Shown in pieces: positions 9,093 through 17,706 of a stretch of 64,000 nt of DNA. Every line of letters begins with the position of its first letter. The stretch's first letter is position 1. A program made the translations under genes and the position numbers. This stretch comes from Alphaproteobacteria bacterium LSUCC0684 (lineage in GTDB: Bacteria > Pseudomonadota > Alphaproteobacteria > Puniceispirillales > UBA1172), in the NCBI GenBank assembly GCA_041228335.1, contig CP166130.1, forward strand, positions 1,140,638 through 1,204,637. Direction: 5' to 3'. The notes beneath the pieces are model-generated. The model worked only from the letters and a program-made list of their open reading frames with translations. It was not told where the DNA came from and ran no database searches.

Positions 9093-9191
9093 ATGGATCC
9101 GACAATCGGTTTATTTCTGGTGATAGGCTTTCCGCTTTCACTGGTCCTTGCGCTGATGGCCTTTGCACGGTTTTCCGTATCACCGGAATAA
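9093..9191 (+). CDS. Small single-span membrane protein (32 aa)
   Basis: A 32-codon ORF with ATG at 9093 and GAGGGAGA about 10 nt upstream. The product is almost one hydrophobic helix (GLFLVIGFPLSLVLALMAFA) with a short polar C-terminus ending FSVSPE. I do not recognise a family. It is convergent with the next small ORF. A translated small membrane protein is plausible, but chance is not excluded at this length. Confidence 0.4.
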   Translation: MDPTIGLFLVIGFPLSLVLALMAFARFSVSPE

Positions 9192-9203
9192 CCCATCCGC
9201 AGG

Positions 9204-9335
9204 TCAGCCAGCATTCACCATGACATAAAGCGTGGCGATGACGGCAATCATGGCGATGTACAGAGTCCAATGCATGCCATCATAGACGTTTTCCTCAGGT
9301 ACGCCGCTTGGTCTTGTGACGGTTTTCTCGGCCAT
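9204..9335 (-). CDS. Small single-span membrane protein (43 aa)
   Basis: ORF of 43 codons starting at ATG 9335 with a strong ribosome binding site (AAAGGGAGTG) 5 nt upstream. The N-terminal half is polar (MAEKTVTRPSGVPEENVYDG) and the C-terminal half is one membrane helix (WTLYIAMIAVIATLYVMVNA). Size and layout resemble small accessory subunits of respiratory complexes such as the short alphaproteobacterial aa3-oxidase subunit IV, but no family match can be claimed. It is divergent from the Mrp operon. Confidence 0.55.
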   Translation of the reverse strand: MAEKTVTRPSGVPEENVYDGMHWTLYIAMIAVIATLYVMVNAG

Positions 9336-9508
9336 GGTTTCACTCCCTTTAATATCCGGTTAACTTTAAATATATCGAGATTCGGGCTTGAGCACAACGC
9401 AGGCGTCATGGATTGATCAGGAAAATCGTTCCGCATGAGGGCTATCGGTATTGTAATGATGAATTTTCCGTTTAGAATGCTTCCAGGATAGGGGGCAGTG
9501 TATTTATC

Positions 9509-9982
9509 ATGTTGAGGACCGGTCTTCATTTTGTCATCCTGATGCTGCTCTGGCTGTTGATGTCCGGCCATTACACGGTGCTGGTCACCGGGCTCGGCGT
9601 GGTGAGCGTGGCTTTCGCCGTGCTGATGGCAAAAAGGATCAATGCCGCCGATGCCGAAGGCCTCCCCCTTCACATGGTCAAGCGACTGCCCGGATATTCG
9701 ATCTGGCTTTTCCGTGAAATTCTGATGTCCAATATCGCCACGGCCAGAGTCATTCTGGGGAACAGGCCTGATCCGGAAATTTTCCATGTCCCCTACAGCC
9801 AGAAGACGCCAGCCGGTGTTGCGGCTTATGCAAATTCCATCACCCTGACCCCGGGCACGGTGACGGTTGATATCGATGAGACCGGGTTTCTGGTGCATGC
9901 GCTTGATGGCAGTTTCGGCGATGACGTCCGGTCAGGTGAGATGGACCGCCGGATGAGCATAACGGAAGGCGGTGCGGGATGA
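9509..9982 (+). CDS. mnhE: Mrp cation/proton antiporter subunit E
   Basis: First gene of the Mrp-type operon, 157 aa, with two or three N-terminal helices followed by a hydrophilic cytoplasmic domain, as in MnhE/MrpE. The segment SITLTPGTVTVDIDETGFLV is characteristic of the family. It overlaps mnhF by 4 nt, indicating translational coupling. MnhE is a membrane subunit of the multi-protein Na+/H+ (or K+/H+) antiporter. Confidence 0.9.
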   Translation: MLRTGLHFVILMLLWLLMSGHYTVLVTGLGVVSVAFAVLMAKRINAADAEGLPLHMVKRLPGYSIWLFREILMSNIATARVILGNRPDPEIFHVPYSQKTPAGVAAYANSITLTPGTVTVDIDETGFLVHALDGSFGDDVRSGEMDRRMSITEGGAG

Positions 9983-10242
9983 TCGCTGTTGCCGCTCTCG
10001 CCGCCCTTGCGGTGGCAATTCTGATTTCGCTGATCCGGGTTGCGCTCGGGCCGACGGCATTTGATCGGGTGCTGGCGGTCAACAGTATCGGCACGATGAT
10101 CATCCTCGGCATAGCGCTGCATGGATTTGCCATGGGACGCCCTGAATTTGTAGATATTTCGGTTCTCTACGCCATTCTGAATTTCATTGGCACCTTTGCC
10201 GTGCTCAAACTGTTCAGCACCGGCACGCTAGGGGACAGATAA
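9979..10242 (+). CDS. mnhF: Mrp antiporter subunit F
   Basis: Three-helix membrane protein of 87 aa with the family segments RVALGPTAFDRVLAVNSIGT and PEFVDISVLYAILNFIGTFA. It overlaps the genes on either side (4 nt with mnhE, 1 nt with mnhG), as in compact Mrp operons. Confidence 0.92.
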   Translation: MIAVAALAALAVAILISLIRVALGPTAFDRVLAVNSIGTMIILGIALHGFAMGRPEFVDISVLYAILNFIGTFAVLKLFSTGTLGDR

Positions 10243-10583
10243 TGGATAGCGTGATTTTCATCCTTGCCGCTATCTGCTTTGCCATCGGCAGTCTTGCCAT
10301 CCTGATCGGGGCGTTCGGTCTTGTCCGGATGCCGGATGTGTTTTCACGCATTCATGCCGCGGGGATGGTGGATACCGCCGGCGTGGCGTTCATGATCCTC
10401 GGGATGATATTTATCTCACCGTCATGGCTCGTGACGGTGAAGCTTTTGCTCATTGGTGTTTTTCTTTTCTTCACCAGCCCCATTTCGGGGCATGCCATCG
10501 CCCTTGTTGCCAGGCAATGCGGGGTCAAGCCCGAGGGCAGGGACCTGACCGTTTCCACCAGCAAAAAGGGGAAAAAGTCGTGA
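10242..10583 (+). CDS. mnhG: Mrp antiporter subunit G
   Basis: Membrane protein of 113 aa with three helices and the family segment GAFGLVRMPDVFSRIHAAGM near residue 27. Its TGA stop overlaps the GTG start of the next gene. MnhG is a small structural subunit related to MbhC of membrane-bound hydrogenase complexes. Confidence 0.92.
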   Translation: MDSVIFILAAICFAIGSLAILIGAFGLVRMPDVFSRIHAAGMVDTAGVAFMILGMIFISPSWLVTVKLLLIGVFLFFTSPISGHAIALVARQCGVKPEGRDLTVSTSKKGKKS

Positions 10584-11146
10584 CCGTGCTGCTGATCAAT
10601 ATTTTCCTTGTGTCGATGATGGTGGTCATTGCGGTGCTTGTCTTGCGCACCCGCCGATTGTTTGCGGCGATCGTGATGGCGGGGGCATATTCGCTCATCT
10701 CTGCTGCGATGTTCGTCAATCTGGATGCGGTGGATGTGGCCTTTACCGAAGCTGCGGTCGGGGCCGGCATTTCAACCGTGCTCCTGCTCGCGGCCATGGC
10801 CCGCCTGCCTGCCGAGGAAAAGGAAGGAAGGGTGCAGGTTGCTCTTCCGCTTTTGATCTGCCTCATCGCCGGGGGGATGCTGGTGGTGGCTGTTTTCAGC
10901 CTGCCGCCGTTCGGGGCACCTGATGCGGTTGTCCATCTGCATGTGGCGCCTCGGTACCTCGCGGAAAGCAATGACGTCCTTCATATCCCCAATGTCGTCA
11001 CCACGGTGCTGGCCAGCTATCGCGGGTTTGATACATTGGGCGAGACCATCGTGATCTTTGCCGCCGGTCTCGGGGTGCTGCTGCTGCTCGCGGGCCGGAC
11101 CCGGGATGCGGCGGAAGATGATCGCCGTGAGGAGGAGGGCGAGTGA
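10580..11146 (+). CDS. MbhD/MbhE-like Mrp subunit (equivalent of MrpA C-terminal part)
   Basis: Membrane protein of 188 aa. A GTG start at 10580 overlaps the mnhG stop by 4 nt; longer readings into mnhG are not credible. The first part (to about residue 75) is an MbhD/DUF4040-type module with the conserved acidic stretch VDVAFTEAAVGAGISTVLLL. The later part has NVVTTVLASYRGFDTLGETI, the MbhE-like segment that forms the C-terminal end of long MrpA proteins. So this gene appears to supply as a separate protein what MrpA carries as its C-terminal domains. Confidence 0.82.
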   Translation: MTVLLINIFLVSMMVVIAVLVLRTRRLFAAIVMAGAYSLISAAMFVNLDAVDVAFTEAAVGAGISTVLLLAAMARLPAEEKEGRVQVALPLLICLIAGGMLVVAVFSLPPFGAPDAVVHLHVAPRYLAESNDVLHIPNVVTTVLASYRGFDTLGETIVIFAAGLGVLLLLAGRTRDAAEDDRREEEGE

Positions 11147-11583
11147 TGAAATCCAATCCTGTCTTCCGCACGACAACCAAGATCCTGTTTGCACCGATCA
11201 TTCTTTATGGTCTCTATGTCCAGTTTCATGGTGATTTCGGGCCCGGCGGGGGGTTCCAGGCCGGGGTGATCATTGCGGCGGCCTTTATTCTCTACGGAAT
11301 TGTTTTCGGGCTCAAGGATGTCAAGAAAGTTGCGCCGCCCGGGATTGTTGCCGTGCTCATGGCCGTCGGCGTGATGATCTATGGCGGGGTTGGTGTCGCA
11401 AGCCTCATTCTTGGTGGTGCGTATCTCAATTACAGTGTTCTTGCCCATGACATGGCCCATGGCCAGCATTACGGGATATTGCTGGTGGAACTGGGCGTGG
11501 GGGTCACGGTGACCAGCGTCATGCTGGGGCTCTACTATGCTTTTGCCGGTTTTAACGGTGCCGGGAGGGGAGATGATGGCTGA
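11143..11583 (+). CDS. mnhB: Mrp antiporter subunit B
   Basis: Four-helix membrane protein of 146 aa. It has the strongly conserved FHGDFGPGGGFQAGVIIAAA segment near residues 23-42, diagnostic of MnhB/MrpB. It overlaps the preceding gene by 4 nt and the following mnhC by 1 nt. Confidence 0.93.
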   Translation: MMKSNPVFRTTTKILFAPIILYGLYVQFHGDFGPGGGFQAGVIIAAAFILYGIVFGLKDVKKVAPPGIVAVLMAVGVMIYGGVGVASLILGGAYLNYSVLAHDMAHGQHYGILLVELGVGVTVTSVMLGLYYAFAGFNGAGRGDDG

Positions 11584-11975
11584 TGCTTGAAACACTCCTG
11601 ATGCAGTGGAACTATCTTGTCTTTGTCATGTTGATGATGACCGGACTTTACATCGTGATTTCACGCCGGAATCTGGTCAAGAAACTGATCGGTCTCAGCA
11701 TTTTCCAGACCGCGTTGTTTCTGTTCTATATCTCCCTTGGCAAGGTTGCGGGCGGGACGGCGCCGATCATTGTTCCTGATGGCGCCGAAAGCGGTGTTCT
11801 CTATTCAAATCCGCTTCCACATGTCCTGATCCTGACGGCCATTGTGGTCGGCGTTGCGACAACGGCGCTCGGGCTGGCGCTGGTGCTCCGCATCCGTGAA
11901 GCCTTCGGCAGCATCGAGGAAGATGAAATTCTTGCCATGAAGACGAAAGAAGACCAGGAGAGCAGGGCCGAATGA
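11583..11975 (+). CDS. mnhC: Mrp antiporter subunit C (NuoK-like)
   Basis: Three-helix subunit of 130 aa, homologous to NuoK of complex I. The family segment NPLPHVLILTAIVVGVATTA is present near residues 77-96, with the conserved His-Val-Leu-Ile-Leu-Thr-Ala-Ile core. It overlaps mnhD by 4 nt. Confidence 0.93.
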   Translation: MLETLLMQWNYLVFVMLMMTGLYIVISRRNLVKKLIGLSIFQTALFLFYISLGKVAGGTAPIIVPDGAESGVLYSNPLPHVLILTAIVVGVATTALGLALVLRIREAFGSIEEDEILAMKTKEDQESRAE

Positions 11976-13468
11976 GTGTGTTTTTCGAAAATCTTCCGGC
12001 ACTCGTGGTCGTAACGCCGCTGCTTATGGCGGCGGTCACAGCGGTCATGCCAGCACGTCTGGCCAATCTCGCGTGGATGCTGGCCCTTGCCAGCACCGCG
12101 ACAAGCCTGATCGCCGCATGGCTGAACAAAGCCGCCGCCGGGGGGGAGAGGATCTCCTATGCGCTTGGCGGATGGCCGCCTCCCTGGGGGATTGAATTCG
12201 TGACCGACGGGGCATCCGGTCTTGTCACGGTGGTGATTTCAAGCTTGGCCTTTGCTTCAACTATTTACGCCAAGCCATTGATAGAAAATGAAATTGCAAA
12301 GGGTGATATTCCCCGTGTTTATGCCGCCTGGCAGCTGACGGTTGGTGCGCTGCTTGGTCTGGTGATGACGGCGGATGCTTTCAATCTTTTTGTCTTCCTT
12401 GAAATCTCCGCCCTTTCGGCGGTGACATTGATTGCCATGGGGGCAGGGAAAGACCGGCGTGCCCTTATCGCGGCCTATAATTACCTCGTGATCGGCGCGG
12501 TCGGGGCGACATTTTACGTCATGGGGGTCGGGTTTCTCTATGCCATGACCGGCACGCTCAACATGGCTGACCTGGCCGAACGCCTGCCTGATGTAACGTC
12601 GCGGGCGCCGGTATATGTCGGCATGGCGTTCATGGTGGCGGGGATTTTCGTTAAAGCCGCGGTATTTCCGGTGCATATGTGGCTTCCAGCCGCCTATGGA
12701 TTTGCGCCGACGGCCGTCTCTGCCCTGCTTGCCGCGGTGGCAACGAAAGCCTCCATCTATGTGCTGGGCCGCCTGATCTTCACCGTGTTTCATGATCTCG
12801 GCGAGATCGTGGATCTCATGCTTGAATGGGTGGTGCTGCCGGTATCGCTCATGGCGATTTTTGTCGGCACTATTCTGGCCATCTGGGCGCGTGACCTCAA
12901 GACGCTTTTGGCCCAGTCGTCGATTGCCCAGATCGGGTATATCACGCTTGGCTTCGGGCTTGGGACAAGCGCCGGTATCAGCGCCGGTTTCATCCATATC
13001 GCCAATCACGCGCTGATCAAGGGCGGGATGTTCATGGCGGTGGGAGCGATCGCGCTCGCGCTTGGGAAAAGGGCCGGGATCGGTACGATCGAGGGATTTG
13101 GCCGGCTCATGCCTGTTACCGCGTCGGCCCTGACGATTTGCGGGCTCTCGCTGATCGGTCTGCCCCTGACCGCCGGGTTCATTTCCAAGGTCTATCTTGT
13201 GCTGGCGATCATCGCATCCGATTACTGGATGATTGCGGCGCTGGTGCTGTTGTCGAGCGCGCTTTCGCTGATCTATCTCTGGAAAATGATGGAGGCCTTG
13301 TGGATGAAACCTGCTCCGCATGGTGTGATCATAAAGGAGAATCCAGCCGTTTACCTGCCGCTATGGCTGATCGCGCTTGCCAATATCTGGTTCGGGATTG
13401 ATGCAACCCTGGTGACGTCATCGGCTGAAGCCGCCGCCGCCGCCCTGATGGCAGGAGCCGGATCATGA
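11972..13468 (+). CDS. mnhD: Mrp antiporter subunit D (proton-conducting membrane subunit)
   Basis: Large NuoM/NuoN-like antiporter subunit of 498 aa with about 14 membrane helices. Helix 5 has the conserved glutamate region FLEISALSAVTLIAMG and helix 7-8 has HMWLPAAYGFAPTAVSALLA followed by TKASIYVLGR, the TK-type sequence typical of MrpD. It overlaps its neighbours by 4 nt on both sides. It is expected to form one proton or cation half-channel. Confidence 0.92.
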   Translation: MSVFFENLPALVVVTPLLMAAVTAVMPARLANLAWMLALASTATSLIAAWLNKAAAGGERISYALGGWPPPWGIEFVTDGASGLVTVVISSLAFASTIYAKPLIENEIAKGDIPRVYAAWQLTVGALLGLVMTADAFNLFVFLEISALSAVTLIAMGAGKDRRALIAAYNYLVIGAVGATFYVMGVGFLYAMTGTLNMADLAERLPDVTSRAPVYVGMAFMVAGIFVKAAVFPVHMWLPAAYGFAPTAVSALLAAVATKASIYVLGRLIFTVFHDLGEIVDLMLEWVVLPVSLMAIFVGTILAIWARDLKTLLAQSSIAQIGYITLGFGLGTSAGISAGFIHIANHALIKGGMFMAVGAIALALGKRAGIGTIEGFGRLMPVTASALTICGLSLIGLPLTAGFISKVYLVLAIIASDYWMIAALVLLSSALSLIYLWKMMEALWMKPAPHGVIIKENPAVYLPLWLIALANIWFGIDATLVTSSAEAAAAALMAGAGS

Positions 13469-14919
13469 TGGATGTCACGACGGCTATGTGGGTTGGAATA
13501 TTCGCCCCTCTGGTGGTGGCAATCCTGATCCCGTGGCTTGCCGTGCGGTCGAACTGGCGTGACGGCGCCGGGCCTCTCGGGGCGGTTATCAGCTTTGTCG
13601 CGGCCCTGACCGTGGCGCAGGATGTTCTGGCAGGAAACACGCCCGAACTCGTACTGGTCACGATTGCCGAAGGGCTTGAGATCAGTTTCCGTGTCACCCC
13701 GCTCGGGGCGGTGTTCGGATGCGTTGCCTCCGGCCTCTGGATTGCGGCCGCGCTCTATTCTACCGGATACATGCGCGGCAATCATGAAAAGCACCAGACA
13801 CGGTTTGCGGTCTGCTATGCCATCGCGGTGCATGCGGCCATGGCGATCGCCTGGTCCGGCAATCTGATGGTGCTGTTTATCTTCTATGAGATTCTGACCT
13901 TTTCGACGTATCCTCTTGTTACACATAAGGAAAGCCAGGAAGCCATCCGTGCCGGACGGCTTTACATGGGGATACTGGTCGGCACATCAGTGATCCTGCT
14001 GCTGCCGGCGGTCGTCTGGGTCTGGATGGTGGCGGGAACACTCGATTTCACCAAAGGCGGCGTACTGGCGGGCAGGCTTGCGCCTGAATATGCCGCGGCC
14101 ATGGTGGCGCTTTTCGCCTTTGGCGTCGGCAAGGCGGCCCTGATGCCGATCCACCGCTGGCTGCCTGCGGCCATGGTGGCGCCAACGCCGGTTTCAGCGC
14201 TGCTCCACGCGGTTGCGGTGGTCAAGGCAGGGGTATTCACCATCCTGATGGTCATGGTGTATATCTTCGGGATAGATTTTCTGCGGATAACAGGTGCATC
14301 GGAGTGGCTCGCGTGGCTTGCCGGGTTTACCATCCTCGCGTCATCGATCGTGGCGATCACCAAGGATGACCTGAAGGCAAGGCTTGCCTATTCCACCATC
14401 AGCCAGCTTTCCTATATTGTGCTTGGTGCGGCACTGGCGACATCATCGGCGGTCGAGGGCGGGGTTGTGCATATCGTGATGCATGCCAGCGCCAAGATCA
14501 CCCTCTTTTTCTGTGCCGGGGCGATTTATGTGGGCGCGCATCTGACAAAGATTTCCGAACTTGATGGATTAGGGCCGAGGATGCCGCTTGTTTTTATTGC
14601 CTTCTTCCTCGGGGCGCTTTCGATCATCGGTATTCCGCCGATGGGAGGCAGCTGGTCCAAATTCATGCTGATGACGGGATCCATCGAGGCCGGAATGCCG
14701 GTGATGGTCGCGGTGCTGGCGATATCATCCCTGCTGAATGTGTATTACCTCCTTGAGCCGGTCTTCCGGGCATTTTTCCGCCCCACAAACACCGAGATCA
14801 AGATAGACAGCCCGATCCTGACCGTTCTGCCGCCGGTCGCGACAGCCATACTTAGCCTGGTGCTGTTCTTTGCCATCGGTTACCTGACCCCTTTCAGCCA
14901 GATGATGGTCTCGCCATGA
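13465..14919 (+). CDS. Second antiporter-like subunit (MrpA N-terminal / NuoL-like)
   Basis: NuoL/M/N-family membrane protein of 484 aa with about 14 helices. Its discharge-channel segment HRWLPAAMVAPTPVSALLHA followed by VAVVKAGVF is the form found in MrpA and NuoL rather than MrpD. It lacks the C-terminal MbhD/E/B-like domains of long MrpA proteins; a separate gene at 10580 codes for those. I infer that this gene and 10580-11146 together replace MrpA. Confidence 0.85.
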   Translation: MMDVTTAMWVGIFAPLVVAILIPWLAVRSNWRDGAGPLGAVISFVAALTVAQDVLAGNTPELVLVTIAEGLEISFRVTPLGAVFGCVASGLWIAAALYSTGYMRGNHEKHQTRFAVCYAIAVHAAMAIAWSGNLMVLFIFYEILTFSTYPLVTHKESQEAIRAGRLYMGILVGTSVILLLPAVVWVWMVAGTLDFTKGGVLAGRLAPEYAAAMVALFAFGVGKAALMPIHRWLPAAMVAPTPVSALLHAVAVVKAGVFTILMVMVYIFGIDFLRITGASEWLAWLAGFTILASSIVAITKDDLKARLAYSTISQLSYIVLGAALATSSAVEGGVVHIVMHASAKITLFFCAGAIYVGAHLTKISELDGLGPRMPLVFIAFFLGALSIIGIPPMGGSWSKFMLMTGSIEAGMPVMVAVLAISSLLNVYYLLEPVFRAFFRPTNTEIKIDSPILTVLPPVATAILSLVLFFAIGYLTPFSQMMVSP

Positions 14920-15167
14920 AAAAAATTACGGAAACAAGTATTCGACTAAAGGAGATGGGCGCGTGGATGACACTCATTCTTTTTGGCCTTGGTGTTTTGC
15001 TCATCGTTCTGGAATTTATTGTTCACCGTCATGGTGAAACCAATCTTGAGGATATTCCGCTGTTTCCGGCTTTCTATGCTTTTGGGTCGTCCGTTTTTGT
15101 GGTGATTGGCGGAATCATTTTGCGTAAATTTATCATGCGGAGTGAGGATTATTATGGCGATGATTGA
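14916..15167 (+). CDS. Small two-span membrane protein within the Mrp operon
   Basis: Protein of 83 aa with two hydrophobic segments (about residues 17-35 and 52-69), a charged loop between them (HRHGETNLED) and an acidic tail ending DYYGDD. It overlaps the upstream gene by 4 nt and the downstream gene by 14 nt, so it is almost certainly translated with them. It matches none of the seven classical Mrp subunits; a structural or assembly subunit specific to this antiporter type is inferred from position only. Confidence 0.75.
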   Translation: MKKITETSIRLKEMGAWMTLILFGLGVLLIVLEFIVHRHGETNLEDIPLFPAFYAFGSSVFVVIGGIILRKFIMRSEDYYGDD

Positions 15168-16848
15168 TCTCACTCCCGGATTGGTTATGATGCTGGCGGC
15201 ATTTGTTGTGCCGTTTATCCCTCATCATATTCGCCAGATTGTCATGCTTGGGGCCATAGCCCTGTCCGCCATGAGCCTTTCCGCCGGCGAAGGTTTTCAT
15301 TGGATAGTACCGGTTCTTGGCCAGCATCTCATCCTTCACCATGCGGATAATCTGACGTTTCCATTCGGGGTGATTTTTCATCTCGCCGCCGCGCTCAATG
15401 TAATTTATGGCTGGCATGAGAGAAAACCGATGGAACATACCGCTGGCCTTGCCTATGCAGGGGCAGCGATAGCGGCGGTGCATGCAGGCGATCTTATCAG
15501 CCTCTTTATCTGGTGGGAAGCCACAGCGGTCACGTCGGTATTCCTCATCCTCGCGTCGGGTGGAGAGCGGGCCAAGAACGCCGCCATGCGGTATCTTCTC
15601 GTCCAAGTCGCTTCAGGTGTGTTGCTTATTGCAGGGGCGGCTTTTCTCTGGCAGGAAACCGGAAGCTGGTGGTTTGGTGCGATGGAGCTCGGATCCGTCG
15701 GCACATGGTGCATCTTCCTTGCCTTCGGGATAAAGGCCGCATTTCCGTTTCTTAATGGCTGGTTGCAGGATGCCTATCCCGAAGCCACGGTTATCGGCAC
15801 GGTCATGCTTTCAGCCTTCACAACTAAACTGGCGATCTATGCGCTGGCACGCGGATTTGCCGGAACGCCGGAACTCATCTGGATTGGCGCAGCCATGACA
15901 GCCTTTCCTGTTTTCTTCGCAGTTATTGAAAATGATCTCCGCCGGGTTCTTTCGTTCAGCCTCAATAACCAGTTAGGCTTCATGATCGTCGCAATAGGTA
16001 TTGGAACCGAACTCGCGATCAATGGCGCGGTGGCGCATGCGTTTGCCCATATTATCTACAAATCCCTTTTGTTCATGTCGATGGGGGCGGTGCTGTATCG
16101 CGTCGGTACGGTAAAGGCGTCCGAACTTGGCGGGCTATACCGGTGCATGCCCATGACCATGGTATTTTGTATCATCGGGGCGATGTCGATTTCGGCCTTT
16201 CCGCTGTTTAGCGGATTTGTGGCCAAAGCGCTGATCATGTCGGCCACCGGTTATGAAGGTCTTGTTGTGATTTATATTATACTCCTTGCCGCATCGGCCG
16301 GGGTGCTGCATCATTCGGGTATAAAGATTCCATATTTCACCTTCTTTGGACATGATGGTGGCCATGACGTTAAAGAGGCGCCGGTGAATATGCTGATAGC
16401 CATGGGTTTGGCGAGTGTTTTCTGTATTGGCATTGGGGTATTGCCACAGCTGTTTTATCAGATACTGCCCTTCGCCATCGACTACCAGCCCTATGATGCC
16501 AGCCATATCGTCGGGCAGCTTCAGGTGCTGATATTTGCCATGCTCGCTTTTGTTTTCCTCATGCGATCGGGTTATTATCCGCCAGAAATCCGTTCTACTG
16601 TGCTGAACGCCGACTGGTTTTATCGCCGTCTTGCGCCGATGATCCTCGGGCCGGTGATGCGCGGGGTGCTGAGGCTTGCGCAAGGTCTCGACGGGCTGGT
16701 CATCCGGTCAGCCAGAACAATTATTGCAGGCGTGCGGTATCTTTCGCATCTGCCGATGGCAGGGCCGGTGATACCAGGTCCGGCGGCACTTGTTCAGCTT
16801 GGGGTGCTGACGCTGCTGCTGATATTGATCTATGTTGCGCACGGTTAG
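15154..16848 (+). CDS. Third antiporter-like subunit (NuoN/MnhD-like)
   Basis: Large proton-conducting membrane protein of 564 aa. The ATG at 15154 has GGAGTGAGG upstream and is preferred to an in-frame TTG 48 nt earlier. It has the helix 5 IWWEATAVTSVFLILAS segment with the conserved acidic residue and NGWLQDAYPEATVIGTVMLS followed by TTKLAIYALARGF. A C-terminal extension of roughly 100 residues ends in one more membrane helix. It ends the antiporter operon, overlapping the DUF192 gene by 17 nt. Confidence 0.87.
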   Translation: MAMIDLTPGLVMMLAAFVVPFIPHHIRQIVMLGAIALSAMSLSAGEGFHWIVPVLGQHLILHHADNLTFPFGVIFHLAAALNVIYGWHERKPMEHTAGLAYAGAAIAAVHAGDLISLFIWWEATAVTSVFLILASGGERAKNAAMRYLLVQVASGVLLIAGAAFLWQETGSWWFGAMELGSVGTWCIFLAFGIKAAFPFLNGWLQDAYPEATVIGTVMLSAFTTKLAIYALARGFAGTPELIWIGAAMTAFPVFFAVIENDLRRVLSFSLNNQLGFMIVAIGIGTELAINGAVAHAFAHIIYKSLLFMSMGAVLYRVGTVKASELGGLYRCMPMTMVFCIIGAMSISAFPLFSGFVAKALIMSATGYEGLVVIYIILLAASAGVLHHSGIKIPYFTFFGHDGGHDVKEAPVNMLIAMGLASVFCIGIGVLPQLFYQILPFAIDYQPYDASHIVGQLQVLIFAMLAFVFLMRSGYYPPEIRSTVLNADWFYRRLAPMILGPVMRGVLRLAQGLDGLVIRSARTIIAGVRYLSHLPMAGPVIPGPAALVQLGVLTLLLILIYVAHG

Positions 16849-17263
16849 GCTTGCTTTTGTCGGGATTCTGCTTTCGGCTGCCGCCGGTGCCGCGGATACG
16901 ATTACCCTCATACTGAATACCGATAAAGGGCAGCATCAGCTAGCGGCAGAACTTGCCGATACACCAGCGGAACGGGCGCACGGGCTCATGTGGCGGGAGG
17001 ATTTCGGGGCAGGGGACGCGATGCTCTTTGTTTTTCCCGAAGCGGCCCCAAGGGCCTTCTGGATGAAAGATACGCATGTTTCCCTTGATATCATCTTTTT
17101 TGCGGATGACGGCTCCTGGATCAATACCCATGCGCATACGACACCGTTCAGCACCGAAAGCCTGCCTTCTGAAGCTCCGGCCAGATATGTGCTGGAATTG
17201 CCTGCCGGAACTGCGCTGAAACTCGGCCTGGGTGAGGGAACTTACCTGAAACTGCCGGAATAA
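16832..17263 (+). CDS. DUF192 family exported protein
   Basis: Secreted or periplasmic protein of 143 aa with a signal peptide of about 20 residues (MLRTVRLAFVGILLSAAAGA) and one DUF192 domain. The family motifs RAHGLMWR and FWMKDTHVSLDIIFF are intact. Function is unknown for the family. It starts inside the last codons of the antiporter gene, so it may be read from the same transcript, but a role in ion transport is not implied. Confidence 0.88.
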   Translation: MLRTVRLAFVGILLSAAAGAADTITLILNTDKGQHQLAAELADTPAERAHGLMWREDFGAGDAMLFVFPEAAPRAFWMKDTHVSLDIIFFADDGSWINTHAHTTPFSTESLPSEAPARYVLELPAGTALKLGLGEGTYLKLPE

Positions 17264-17322
17264 TCTGGCGAAAGTGACTTGAGGGTTGATTTAAAGAAAA
17301 ATACTGGATAGAAAGCCAGTGT

Positions 17323-17399
<77 letters not shown>

Positions 17400-17475
17400 T
17401 TTCCCGAAGGCTTTTCTTTATATCTCGCTTCTCTGCAAACGCGCCTCGATTTTTTCATCCATGGCACCTATCCTG

Positions 17476-17504
17476 TTGACAGGGTGAAGCAGGCGATTTA
17501 AGAC
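17476..17504 (+). promoter_or_regulatory. Possible promoter of tRNA-Pro(CGG)
   Basis: A perfect -35 hexamer TTGACA at 17476-17481 lies 36 nt upstream of the tRNA. The -10 region is weak: TAAGAC at 17-nt spacing or TTTAAG at 15-nt spacing. Confidence 0.35.
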
Positions 17505-17517
17505 GAAATCATCCGAT

Positions 17518-17594
17518 CGGAGCGTAGCGCAGCCTGGTAGCGCACCTGCTTCGGGAGCAGGGGGTCGGAGGTTCGAATCCTCTCGCTCCGACCA
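17518..17594 (+). tRNA. tRNA-Pro (anticodon CGG)
   Basis: A 77-nt cloverleaf with acceptor CGGAGCG/CGCTCCG, anticodon stem CCTGC/GCAGG and loop TTCGGGA (anticodon CGG), T loop GTTCGAATC, encoded CCA. It shares the D arm and much of its body with the tRNA-Pro(TGG) just upstream, consistent with an old tandem duplication that diverged in the anticodon. Confidence 0.97.
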
Positions 17595-17706
17595 TTTTTC
17601 CCGTTCTGTTTATATTGGATCTTTCACCGCCTCAAGGCGCGGTGCAAGATAACTTGATTTTGCCCGATAGCAGGCCTAGAAATGATGCATAGAATGGGAG
17701 AAGAAC

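Noticed and set aside
12257-13321. 354-codon minus-strand ORF
   Set aside because: Antisense to mnhD; very basic and hydrophilic, the expected complement of a membrane-protein gene.
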